NCBI GenBank assembly: GCA_030528125.1 | Contig: JAUMZM010000005.1 | Span: 1 to 54,979 of the forward strand | Reading direction: 5' to 3' | DNA length: 54,979 nucleotides | Origin: Tissierellia bacterium | GTDB taxonomy: Bacteria; Bacillota; Clostridia; Tissierellales; Peptoniphilaceae | Shown here: piece by piece, positions 20,466 to 28,693 of the stretch | Layout: each line of letters begins with the position of its first letter | How positions within the stretch are numbered: position 1 is the stretch's first letter | The notes under the pieces: model-generated | Told to the model about the DNA's origin: nothing | Database searches by the model: none | The model's input: the letters and a program-made list of their open reading frames with translations, nothing else | Program-made: the position numbers and the translations under genes

Positions 20466-21389
20466 CTAATCTATAAATTTCATATCTAAACTATGTCCTA
20501 AAAGAAAGCTTTTTGAATCAATCATTTTCTTTCCTGGAATTTGTATTTTTCCTATTATTATGACTCCATCCTTACAATCTATGCCTATCTTATCTTTCTT
20601 ATATCTTACAAAGCCTGGATTTGTATTGGAAAGTTTTTCAAATTTCAAATCATCTATCTTGATGTTTTTATCATTATAATTGAAATAAACTTTAGGGAAT
20701 TGTTTAAATGCTCTCCATTTATTTATAATATCATCTCCATTTTCATTCCAATTGATAAGACCTTCTTCTTTGGTTATCTTATTTGTAAATGTGGCTTTGC
20801 TGTCATCTTGCTTTTGTCTATTTTTATATAAATTATCAAAATCAAGTAATGTATCAACCATCATTTGACCACCAAGCTTAGATAATTTTAAGCTTAGTGA
20901 TTCAAAATCATCATCTTTTAAGATCTCTTGTTCTCTTTGCAAGAGAATATCTCCACTATCCATGCCTTTTTCAATAAGCATTGTAGTAGCTTTAGTAGTT
21001 TCTTCTCCATTTAATAATGTGTATTGAATTGGAGAAGCCCCTCTGTATTTTGGAAGATCAGATGGATGAAGATTTATTATTCTATCAGGATATTTTTCTA
21101 AAAGTTTCTTTCCTATTAGTTGTCCAAATGCTACAACAACGATAAAATCTATCTCCTTACTATCTAGAAATTCTATAAATTCATCATTATTTACGCTTTT
21201 TGGCGTTACACATTCGATGTTTTTTTCTAAAGCATATTCTTTTATTATGGTTGGAGTAACCTTATTTCTATTTCTTTTTTTATCTTGTGCAGTTACTACT
21301 AATTTTACATTGATATCTTCATTTTCATCTAATGCTTTTAATGTATCAAGTGCAAACTTAGGAGTTCCCATAAAACAGATATTAATCAT
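20466..21389 (-). CDS. fmt: Methionyl-tRNA formyltransferase
   Basis: Formylates initiator Met-tRNA. The 307-residue protein has FMGTPKFALDTL at its start and the catalytic region HPSDLPKYRGASPIQYTLL, followed by GMDSGDILL. I chose the ATG at 21389, which follows AAGAGG with proper spacing and overlaps the end of def by 8 bases. A TTG five codons upstream also reads in frame but lacks a site. It works in sequence with Def, encoded directly upstream. Confidence 0.96.
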   Translation of the reverse strand: MINICFMGTPKFALDTLKALDENEDINVKLVVTAQDKKRNRNKVTPTIIKEYALEKNIECVTPKSVNNDEFIEFLDSKEIDFIVVVAFGQLIGKKLLEKYPDRIINLHPSDLPKYRGASPIQYTLLNGEETTKATTMLIEKGMDSGDILLQREQEILKDDDFESLSLKLSKLGGQMMVDTLLDFDNLYKNRQKQDDSKATFTNKITKEEGLINWNENGDDIINKWRAFKQFPKVYFNYNDKNIKIDDLKFEKLSNTNPGFVRYKKDKIGIDCKDGVIIIGKIQIPGKKMIDSKSFLLGHSLDMKFID

Positions 21390-21858
21390 CTGATTCCTCT
21401 TCAAATTTTACTTCTTCGATATATTTATCTACAAACAATACTCCATTCAAGTGATCTATCTCATGGCATACACATCTTGCCTTTAAATCATATAAATCAA
21501 CTATATTTTCTTTAGAATTTTCGTCTGTATATTTTAACTTTATATGCTGTGGTCTTTTAACTGTTCCATTGAAATTAGGAACTGATAAGCATCCTTCTAC
21601 ATCAATAGTTTCTCCATCTGATTCTATTATCTCAGGATTTATAAGTTTCATAAGACCATCTTCATCTCTTATATCAACTGTAACTAATCTTTTTAGGATA
21701 CCTACTTGTGGAGCAGCTATTCCTATTCCATTATCATCATACATGGTTTCTGCCATATCATTTAAAATTTCAAGGACTCTATCATCTATCTTTTCTACTT
21801 CTCTTGATCTTTTTCTTAAAATAGGATCTCCCATTTTTCTTACATTTCTAATAGCCAT
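21382..21858 (-). CDS. def: Peptide deformylase
   Basis: Removes the N-formyl group from new proteins. The 158-residue metalloenzyme has GIGIAAPQ (44-51), EGCLS with metal ligand Cys90, and HEIDH (132-136). It has an AGGAGG site and starts 14 bases after smc. In Bacillus def follows priA, so the smc-def neighbour pair is unusual (see findings). Confidence 0.97.
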   Translation of the reverse strand: MAIRNVRKMGDPILRKRSREVEKIDDRVLEILNDMAETMYDDNGIGIAAPQVGILKRLVTVDIRDEDGLMKLINPEIIESDGETIDVEGCLSVPNFNGTVKRPQHIKLKYTDENSKENIVDLYDLKARCVCHEIDHLNGVLFVDKYIEEVKFEEESDD

Positions 21859-21872
21859 TTATACCTCCTGTA

Positions 21873-24800
21873 TTATTCTTTATCATTAAAGTCAATAGAA
21901 TACAATTTGCTGATTCCTTTTTCTTGCATAGTTATTCCATAGATTACCTCAGCTAATTGCATTGTCGTCTGTCTATGTGTAATCATTATAAACTGTGTAT
22001 TTTTAGATAAAGTTTTTAGATAATCTATGTATCTTTTTATATTTGTTTCATCAAGAGCTGCATCTATTTCATCTAGAAGACAAAAAGGTGCAGGATTTGT
22101 TTCAAATATTGCAAACAAAAGACATACTGCAGTTAGTGATTTCTCTCCACCTGATAAAAGATTTATATTCTTTAAGTTCTTTCCCGGTGGTTTTGCTTTT
22201 ATTTCAATTCCTGCTTCTAATAGATTTTCATCTTCAAGTTCAAGACTTGCCTCTCCTCCAAGAAATAAAAGTTTAAAGATTTTTTTGAAGTTTTCATTTA
22301 TGATATCAAACTTCTCTTTAAATTCTTTTCTCATCTTTTTATCTAAAGATCTTATTAATCTTTCGATATCTTCTTTAGATTTCAAAAGATCTTCTTTTTG
22401 AGTTTCGATGAAATTAAACTCCTCTAACTTTATATCATACTTTTCTTTAGAGTCTTTTTCGAAAAATCCAATCTCATTTAGTGATTTTAGTTTTAACTGT
22501 ATTTGCTTTTTGCTTATACTTGGATTTGACTTATAATTATCTAAGCTATCTTTAAAATCATCTAGGCTTTTATCTATTAACATAGAATTTATTTCAACTA
22601 CAAGATCTTCATATTTTGTATTAAGATTATCGATTCTTAGATTAATCTTTTCAAAACTTAATTCAATTTTATTTCTCTTCTTGTAATTTATGTCTAATTT
22701 CTTAGTATCATTTGAAATCTTTTCTTTTAAATTAGACAATTCTTTTCTTAGATTCTCTATATTAATTGATATATTTTCTAAATTCTTATCTAAATTTCTA
22801 AACTTTTCTTTGCTATCTTTTATGGATTTTTCCAAATTAGAAATTTTTTCTTTTGTTTGAAGATAAATTTTATTAGAAAGTCTTATATCTTCTAAATTAT
22901 TTTCTATTTCGTTTTTCTTTTCAGAAATATCTGAATCAATAATTGATAAGTCTCTTCCATTTACATCAGATTTATTTATAGCATCTAATAATTTTTCTTT
23001 TAATTTAGATAGATTGTTATTATCTTCATCTGCCTTTGATTTTATCTTTGAAATTTTATCTTCTAAGTTTTTTCTATCAGATAATAATTGCTCTTTATTG
23101 GAATTATCATCTTCATACTCTTCATTTTTTTGAAGATCTATTTTTATATCTTCTATTCTAGAATTTATACTTTCTATTTCAAATTCATTTTTTGATTTTA
23201 GCTTTTCTATAACTTCTAGTTCTTCTTTTTTCTTAGAAAGATTTTCTTTTAAAGAAATCTTTATATCATCTATATTTTTCCTATCATTTAATATAGTTTG
23301 CCTTTTTTTCTTAGAATCTTTTAACTTAGAATCAAGATTTATTATTGTAAGTTTATTTTCACGAAGTTTTTTCTTTCTATTTAAAAGATTTGAATTATAT
23401 TTTAAATTTTTAACCTTTCCAGCAATCATTGATCCCCAAGGATTTATAACATCAAGATTTAAGGTTATAATTTTATACCCATTAATCTTTTGGGATAAAC
23501 TTATAGCATCTTTTATATCCTTTACAATGATTGTATTTCCTAGAAAATGTGCTATTATTCCATCAAGACTTTCATTATAATTTACTATCTCATAGCACAT
23601 TGCTATAACTTCTCTTTGATTGGGTCTTTGTTTTTTATATCCTTTTATCCTATCCAAAGGTAGGAATGTTATTCTTCCAATATCATTATTATTTACATAA
23701 TCTATTAATTGTTTTGTATCATTTTGACTTTTAGTAACTATATTTTGAATTGAAGATCCCAATGCTATATTTATTACATCTTCATATCCATCTTCTATAT
23801 TTATAAGATCAGATAATGGAGCTATATAGTGATCTTTTAGCTTAGTATTTTTTGTACTATTTAAAAATTCCTGTACTTGATTAAAAAATCCTTGATTTGT
23901 TCCATACATTCTATCAAGAACTTTATAAGCTGAAATTTCTTCTTTTATATTTATATTTAATCTATTTATATTAGAGTTTATGTCATCTAATAATTGATTG
24001 GATTCTTGTTCTTTATTCTTGTTAAGATCTATATCTTTTAGTAACTCGTTTATTTCTTCTTTTATCTTCTTGTTTTTATCACAAAAAGAATTATTCTTTT
24101 CTAAAAGCTCGTCTTTTAATTCTAAGTTTTCTTTAAGTTTTTTCTTTAGTGCTTCTTTTTGCTCTAATTCTTTCTTTCTTAGATTTTCGTTTGTGTTTTC
24201 TTTTATATCAAGCTTATATAGTAGACTTTGAATTTCTTTAAGCTTATTATCTAAGTTTTCTAAACTCAAATTATTGGCTTCTATATTTTCTTCTATGATT
24301 TTTCTATCATTTCTTAATTTTTCTATATAAACTTTTATTTCATGTGTCTTTTCTTCTAATTTATACTTTTTTTCTGAAAGCTCATCTACTTGGTTTATAA
24401 GAATTTCTTTTTTGTCATTAAACTTTTCATAGTCATTTTTAACTCTATCAAAATCTTTTTGATTAAATTCTAATTTTTGATTATTTATCTCTATATTCTT
24501 ATCTAATTGATTTAATTTCGAGCTTATGCTTTCCTTATCTTTTAAAAGATTATCAATATTTTTTGAAAGATCGTCTATTTTTATTTTTATAGGATTTATA
24601 GAACTTTCGAGATTTTCTATATCTTTTTCATTTATTTGATTTTCTTTATCTATAGATTCTCTTTCTAATAATGATTTATTTTTTTCTTTTATAATAAGAT
24701 CAGAGGTCTTTTTGTAATACAATATAGATGATTCATTTATGTCTTCTACTAGATTTTCATATTTTTCAAAATTATCTTTTTGTTTTTTAAGGATATCTAA

Positions 24801-25403
24801 TTCTTTTTTCTTATAGGTAAAATCAGATTCTATTTCTTTTAAATTTTCTTCTACTTTTTTTAGATTTTTCTCAGATTCTGTTTTCCTATATTTGTGTTTT
24901 GAAATTCCAGATGCCTCTTCAAATAAAGCTCTTCTATCTTTGCTATTTGAATTTATTACAGAGCTTACTCTTCCCTGACTTATTATAGAGTAACCATCTT
25001 TTCCAATTCCTGTGTCTAAGAGAAGTTCTCTTATGTCTTTAAGTCTACATTCTTTTGAATTTATCAAAAATTGTGACTGATTATCTCTATAAATTCTTCT
25101 TGTTATTTTAATATCTTCGTAATCTAGGTCTAATTTCTTATCTTCATTTGAAATATTAAGACTTACTTCAGCATAATTTAGTGGCTTTTTATCTTCAGTA
25201 CCTGAGAAAATCACTTCTTCCATGCTGCTTCCTCTAAGAGATTTCGCTGATGTTTCTCCAAGAACCCATTTTATAGCATCTGATATATTGCTCTTTCCAC
25301 TTCCATTAGGTCCTACTATTGCAGTAATTTGATTATTAAATTTTATAGTTGTCTTATTAGCAAAGGATTTAAATCCTTTTAGCTCGATGCTTTTAAGTCT
25401 TAT
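21873..25403 (-). CDS. smc: Chromosome segregation SMC protein, probable ATA start codon
   Basis: SMC ATPase of the condensin-like complex. The 1176-residue protein has an ABC head (Walker A GPNGSGKSN, 31-39), coiled coil, a hinge around residues 480-620, a second coiled coil, and the C-terminal signature LLSGGEKSL with Walker B PFCLLDEIDAAL. The first ATG in frame (25223) would remove the whole Walker A region. Upstream of it there is no ATG, GTG or TTG back to an in-frame TGA at 25410-25412; only ACT, GAT and ATA precede the conserved RLKSIELKGFKSF. The ATA (25401-25403) aligns with the family's first Met, lies about 7 bases after GGCGG and overlaps the upstream stop as ATAA. Confidence 0.93.
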   Translation of the reverse strand: MRLKSIELKGFKSFANKTTIKFNNQITAIVGPNGSGKSNISDAIKWVLGETSAKSLRGSSMEEVIFSGTEDKKPLNYAEVSLNISNEDKKLDLDYEDIKITRRIYRDNQSQFLINSKECRLKDIRELLLDTGIGKDGYSIISQGRVSSVINSNSKDRRALFEEASGISKHKYRKTESEKNLKKVEENLKEIESDFTYKKKELDILKKQKDNFEKYENLVEDINESSILYYKKTSDLIIKEKNKSLLERESIDKENQINEKDIENLESSINPIKIKIDDLSKNIDNLLKDKESISSKLNQLDKNIEINNQKLEFNQKDFDRVKNDYEKFNDKKEILINQVDELSEKKYKLEEKTHEIKVYIEKLRNDRKIIEENIEANNLSLENLDNKLKEIQSLLYKLDIKENTNENLRKKELEQKEALKKKLKENLELKDELLEKNNSFCDKNKKIKEEINELLKDIDLNKNKEQESNQLLDDINSNINRLNINIKEEISAYKVLDRMYGTNQGFFNQVQEFLNSTKNTKLKDHYIAPLSDLINIEDGYEDVINIALGSSIQNIVTKSQNDTKQLIDYVNNNDIGRITFLPLDRIKGYKKQRPNQREVIAMCYEIVNYNESLDGIIAHFLGNTIIVKDIKDAISLSQKINGYKIITLNLDVINPWGSMIAGKVKNLKYNSNLLNRKKKLRENKLTIINLDSKLKDSKKKRQTILNDRKNIDDIKISLKENLSKKKEELEVIEKLKSKNEFEIESINSRIEDIKIDLQKNEEYEDDNSNKEQLLSDRKNLEDKISKIKSKADEDNNNLSKLKEKLLDAINKSDVNGRDLSIIDSDISEKKNEIENNLEDIRLSNKIYLQTKEKISNLEKSIKDSKEKFRNLDKNLENISINIENLRKELSNLKEKISNDTKKLDINYKKRNKIELSFEKINLRIDNLNTKYEDLVVEINSMLIDKSLDDFKDSLDNYKSNPSISKKQIQLKLKSLNEIGFFEKDSKEKYDIKLEEFNFIETQKEDLLKSKEDIERLIRSLDKKMRKEFKEKFDIINENFKKIFKLLFLGGEASLELEDENLLEAGIEIKAKPPGKNLKNINLLSGGEKSLTAVCLLFAIFETNPAPFCLLDEIDAALDETNIKRYIDYLKTLSKNTQFIMITHRQTTMQLAEVIYGITMQEKGISKLYSIDFNDKE

Positions 25404-26464
25404 ATCAGTTCACCGCCATAGTCATTTATCATTTTAGATAGATCTAATTCTAATTTCTTATCATTATTTAATATGAAAATCTTATCTTTAGATTCTACAA
25501 ATGAAAAATCTATATTATATTTATCTTTAAAATAAATTTTATTACTTTTTTTATTTCCGCTTATTTCAGAAATCTGTTTTTGTGTAGCATAGATTGTAAT
25601 TTCATCTTTAAGATTATTTTCTTTAATCATCTTTTCAATAAAAATTCTATACATATTGCTTTTTACAAGCTGTCTAATTGCTGGATGAAATGGTCCAGAT
25701 ACAACATCTTCGCCTTCAGTAATATTATCTGTTGGTTGAAGTCCTATTCTTATTACTTCTATATTTTCTTTTTGATACATTATATAAAGCTTTGTACATA
25801 TATCAATAGCTTGATCTAATGTCAATGGATTATATAATCCTTTCTGGTATAAGTCATTTAATCTAGTATCCTTTATTACAAGTGTTGGATAAATTCTTAC
25901 AATATCAGGATGTAGTCTAATAGACTCTTTTGCAGTATAGATTATCTTCTCATAATCATCTGTATAAAGTCCTGGCATTATCTGATGACCTAAAGTAAAT
26001 CCATATTCTTTTATAAGTTTGCTTGCTCTAATGGAGTCATCTTTGCTATGTCCTCTTTGATTATTTTCTAATACACTATCTACCATTGATTGAATTCCAA
26101 GTTCAATTATATCGACTTGGTATTCTTTTAATATATCAAGTATGTGACTATTTATATAATCTGGTCTTGTAGATAATCTTATCTTTTGGACTATATTTTT
26201 GTTTTTATATTCATTTGCAATTTTTAGATAAGATATCATCACATCTTCTCTAAGTCCTGTAAATGTTCCTCCATAAAAGGCTATTTCTTTTATTATATCT
26301 ACATCTTTAAAATATTTTAAATATGTTTCTATTTGGTCTACTACGCTATTTTCATCTACTTTGTCCTTATAATTTGTAATCTTTAATTGATTGCAAAAAC
26401 TACAATCATGAGGACAACCCAAAAACGGAATGAAAATAGGTATTATATATTCTTTTTTGTGCAT
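25400..26464 (-). CDS. Elp3-like radical SAM protein between rnc and smc
   Basis: The 354-residue protein has the cluster motif CPHDCSFC (Cys17, Cys21, Cys24), FYGGTFTGL and an Elp3/HemN-type core, as in TGHQ-like IMPGL. It lacks an obvious acetyltransferase domain at the C-terminus, so it is unlikely to be a full Elp3. Genes of this type lie between rnc and smc in many clostridia, but their substrate is unknown to me. It overlaps the end of rnc by 22 bases and its stop overlaps the probable smc start. No strong ribosome site is visible, so coupling with rnc is likely. Confidence 0.88.
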   Translation of the reverse strand: MHKKEYIIPIFIPFLGCPHDCSFCNQLKITNYKDKVDENSVVDQIETYLKYFKDVDIIKEIAFYGGTFTGLREDVMISYLKIANEYKNKNIVQKIRLSTRPDYINSHILDILKEYQVDIIELGIQSMVDSVLENNQRGHSKDDSIRASKLIKEYGFTLGHQIMPGLYTDDYEKIIYTAKESIRLHPDIVRIYPTLVIKDTRLNDLYQKGLYNPLTLDQAIDICTKLYIMYQKENIEVIRIGLQPTDNITEGEDVVSGPFHPAIRQLVKSNMYRIFIEKMIKENNLKDEITIYATQKQISEISGNKKSNKIYFKDKYNIDFSFVESKDKIFILNNDKKLELDLSKMINDYGGELI

Positions 26465-27180
26465 TTTTCTATTTTTTCTAAAGCTATTTTTGCAGCATCT
26501 TGTTCTGCTTGTTTCTTATTCTTTCCTCTACCCTCTGATAAAACTTTGTTTTTGGCTTTTATGTTTACATAAAATGTCTTATCGTGATCTGGCCCTTCTT
26601 CTCTTACTATTTCATATTTTAAGACTATCTTATATTTTTTGTTGTAGTATTCTTGAAGCTTTGTCTTATAATCTATAAATAGTTCGTTTTTTGAAAGAAG
26701 TTTTTTTACTTCATTGCCAAATCTTTCTAATATATAATTATAAAGAAAATCATATCCTCTATCTAAATATATTGCAGCACATAAAGCCTCAAACGCATCT
26801 GCTTTGAGGCTTTTTTTGTTCATTCCTCCATGAAGCTTTTCTCCTTTTCCAAGTAAAAGATACTCGCTTATATGAAGTTCATCTGCGGCATAAGCAAATG
26901 ATGGTTCGCATACTAGCTGACTTCTTGTCTCGGTAAGTTTTCCTTCAGGATAATCAATATGATCTTTAAATAATGCCTCACTTACTATAAGATCTAGCAC
27001 ACTATCTCCTAGAAATTCAAGTCTTTCATTGTATTTCACCGACTTATCCTGTGATTCATTAGCATAAGAACTATGAGTTAATGCTGTATTCAAAAGTTCT
27101 ATATTATTAAAATGATATTTTATATGATTTTCTTGAAATTTTTCTAAATCAGAGAGTCTTTCTCGACTCAACTTACTCAT
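26443..27180 (-). CDS. rnc: Ribonuclease III
   Basis: Cleaves double-stranded RNA, including rRNA precursors. The 245-residue protein has the catalytic signature NERLEFLGDSVLD (51-63), a second acidic site in KADAFEALCAAIYLD, and a C-terminal double-stranded RNA-binding domain (about 165-240). Its ATG comes directly after the acpP stop with no gap. The acpP-rnc-smc order is widely conserved. Confidence 0.97.
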   Translation of the reverse strand: MSKLSRERLSDLEKFQENHIKYHFNNIELLNTALTHSSYANESQDKSVKYNERLEFLGDSVLDLIVSEALFKDHIDYPEGKLTETRSQLVCEPSFAYAADELHISEYLLLGKGEKLHGGMNKKSLKADAFEALCAAIYLDRGYDFLYNYILERFGNEVKKLLSKNELFIDYKTKLQEYYNKKYKIVLKYEIVREEGPDHDKTFYVNIKAKNKVLSEGRGKNKKQAEQDAAKIALEKIEKCTKKNI

Positions 27181-27411
27181 TTAATTTTCCTTACTCTCCA
27201 AAACTTCAATCATTTGATTTAAAGTTTTTATATTATCTAATTCATCTTCTTCAAATTCAACATCGAATTCATCTTCAACTTGCATTATAAAATCTAATAA
27301 ATCGATAGAATCAATATCTAATTCATTTACTAAATCAGCATCGAAATCAATATCTTCTTTATTAAGTTCAAGAGATTGTTCAACTAAGTCTATAATTTTT
27401 TCTCTAATCAT
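27181..27411 (-). CDS. acpP: Acyl carrier protein
   Basis: The 76-residue acidic carrier has the phosphopantetheine serine, Ser35, in ELDIDSIDLLD. The usual motif is DSLD; here it is DSID. It overlaps plsX by 8 bases and directly precedes rnc. No fabD, fabG, fabH or fabF gene lies in this operon, although such genes often sit between plsX and acpP in other Firmicutes. Confidence 0.95.
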   Translation of the reverse strand: MIREKIIDLVEQSLELNKEDIDFDADLVNELDIDSIDLLDFIMQVEDEFDVEFEEDELDNIKTLNQMIEVLESKEN

Positions 27412-28390
27412 TTAATTTCTCCTTTATTATGCTAACTACATCTTTTTCAACATAATTTGTAAGTCCTATAAGAGCATTATAAAATGATCTTCTATCAGAA
27501 TTTCCATGTGCTTTATAAACTGGCTTTTTAATTCCAAGTAAAGGTGCTCCACCTACTTCTTTGTAGTCAAATGTTGATAAATTCTTTTTAATTGTTTTAG
27601 AAATCATGTATAAAGAATTATTATCAATATCCAACTCACCTAGGGATTTTTTTAACAAGCCCATAAGAACTGTAGCCATTCCCTCTGCACTTTTTAGAGC
27701 AATATTTCCGCTAAAACCATCAGTAACTATTACATCAGCTTTACCCATAAAAATATCTCTTGCTTCTATATTTCCATCGAATTGGATTTCTTTTTCTTTT
27801 GATAAAAGCTCATAAGTTTCTTTGGCTAATTTATTTCCTTTGTGAGATTCAACTCCTATATTTAAAAGTTTAACTGAAGGAGTTTGTCTGCCATAAACTT
27901 CTTTTACAAATACATTACCCATTATGGTAAACTCTCTAAGATAGCTTGCTTTGACATCTGCATTTGCTCCTGTGTCAATTAAAAGAGCTGACCCTTTTAA
28001 TGTTGGTATCATAGCAGCAAGAGATGCTCTTTTTACATTATCCATACGTCCTGTTATAAATGTAGCAGATGCTAATAATGCTCCTGTGCTTCCACAAGAT
28101 ATTATTCCATCACAATCATAATCATTCAATCTATTGAAAGCTAATACCATCGATGAGTTCTTTTTATTTCTTATTGCTCTTACTGGGTCATCTTCATTTG
28201 TTATATATTCTAAAGTATCTATAATTTCATAATCATTCGAATCAATTTCTTCTTTTATAATAGGTTCTATTTTTTCTTTATCACCTACAAAGACAAACTG
28301 AATCTTTTTTTCTTTATATACATCGATAGAAGCTTCTAAAAGCTCCTTTTCTCCGTTATCTGCACCTAATGTATCGACTATTATTTTCAT
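27404..28390 (-). CDS. plsX: Phosphate acyltransferase PlsX
   Basis: Converts acyl-ACP to acyl-phosphate (or the reverse) for PlsY. The 328-residue protein starts MKIIVDTLGADNG and has CGSTGALLASA and VTDGFSGNIALK, typical of PlsX. The ATG at 28390 is chosen because it follows GTGAGG; a GTG four codons upstream would overlap that site. It is the first gene of a twelve-gene run down to rpe. An rpmF terminator lies right before it, leaving only about 30 bases for a promoter. Confidence 0.95.
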   Translation of the reverse strand: MKIIVDTLGADNGEKELLEASIDVYKEKKIQFVFVGDKEKIEPIIKEEIDSNDYEIIDTLEYITNEDDPVRAIRNKKNSSMVLAFNRLNDYDCDGIISCGSTGALLASATFITGRMDNVKRASLAAMIPTLKGSALLIDTGANADVKASYLREFTIMGNVFVKEVYGRQTPSVKLLNIGVESHKGNKLAKETYELLSKEKEIQFDGNIEARDIFMGKADVIVTDGFSGNIALKSAEGMATVLMGLLKKSLGELDIDNNSLYMISKTIKKNLSTFDYKEVGGAPLLGIKKPVYKAHGNSDRRSFYNALIGLTNYVEKDVVSIIKEKLND

Positions 28391-28418
28391 TTTTTGCCTC
28401 ACTTAATAATAAAATATA

Positions 28419-28448
28419 AAGAAAAAAGATAGTGAAAAACACTATCTT
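28419..28448 (-). terminator. Terminator between rpmF and plsX
   Basis: Perfect 9-bp stem AAGATAGTG (28426-28434) with CACTATCTT (28440-28448), loop of five A, and a TTTTCTTTATATTTT tract on the minus strand. It overlaps the rpmF stop. It may be partial, as plsX and eleven genes behind it need transcription. Confidence 0.85.
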
Positions 28449-28626
28449 ATTCTACATCAAGAACTTCTTTTCCTTTGTAATATCCACAGCTTGGACATAC
28501 TCTATGTGGCAACATAGGCTCATGGCAATTTGGACATTCTACATAGTTAGATTTATTTAATCTATAAGATGAAGCTCTTCTTTTATCTCTTCTTGTCTTA
28601 GATGTTTTTCTCTTTGGTACTGCCAT
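28447..28626 (-). CDS. rpmF: 50S ribosomal protein L32
   Basis: A 59-residue zinc-binding L32: [17 protein letters not shown] at the start and a CPNC...CPSC zinc site. The ATG at 28626 follows GAGGAGG; the longer frame upstream has no site. It has its own consensus promoter and a terminator, next to plsX as in many bacteria. The DUF177/YceD gene that often precedes rpmF is absent. Confidence 0.97.
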   Translation of the reverse strand: MAVPKRKTSKTRRDKRRASSYRLNKSNYVECPNCHEPMLPHRVCPSCGYYKGKEVLDVE

Positions 28627-28664
28627 TCTAACACCTCCTCTTACGAGAATAAGCAATCTATTCT

Positions 28665-28693
28665 ATTATATAGTCTTTATGTTGGAGTGTCAA
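28665..28693 (-). promoter_or_regulatory. Consensus promoter of rpmF
   Basis: Minus strand: TTGACA (28688-28693), exactly 17 bp, TATAAT (28665-28670). Both boxes match the sigma-70/SigA consensus. The -35 touches the ackA stop codon, so the whole promoter fits in the 67-base gap. Confidence 0.93.

Noticed and set aside
22027..22401. Open frames of 124 and 77 codons on the + strand
   Set aside because: Both are mirror frames of the SMC C-terminal head domain and have no supporting signals.
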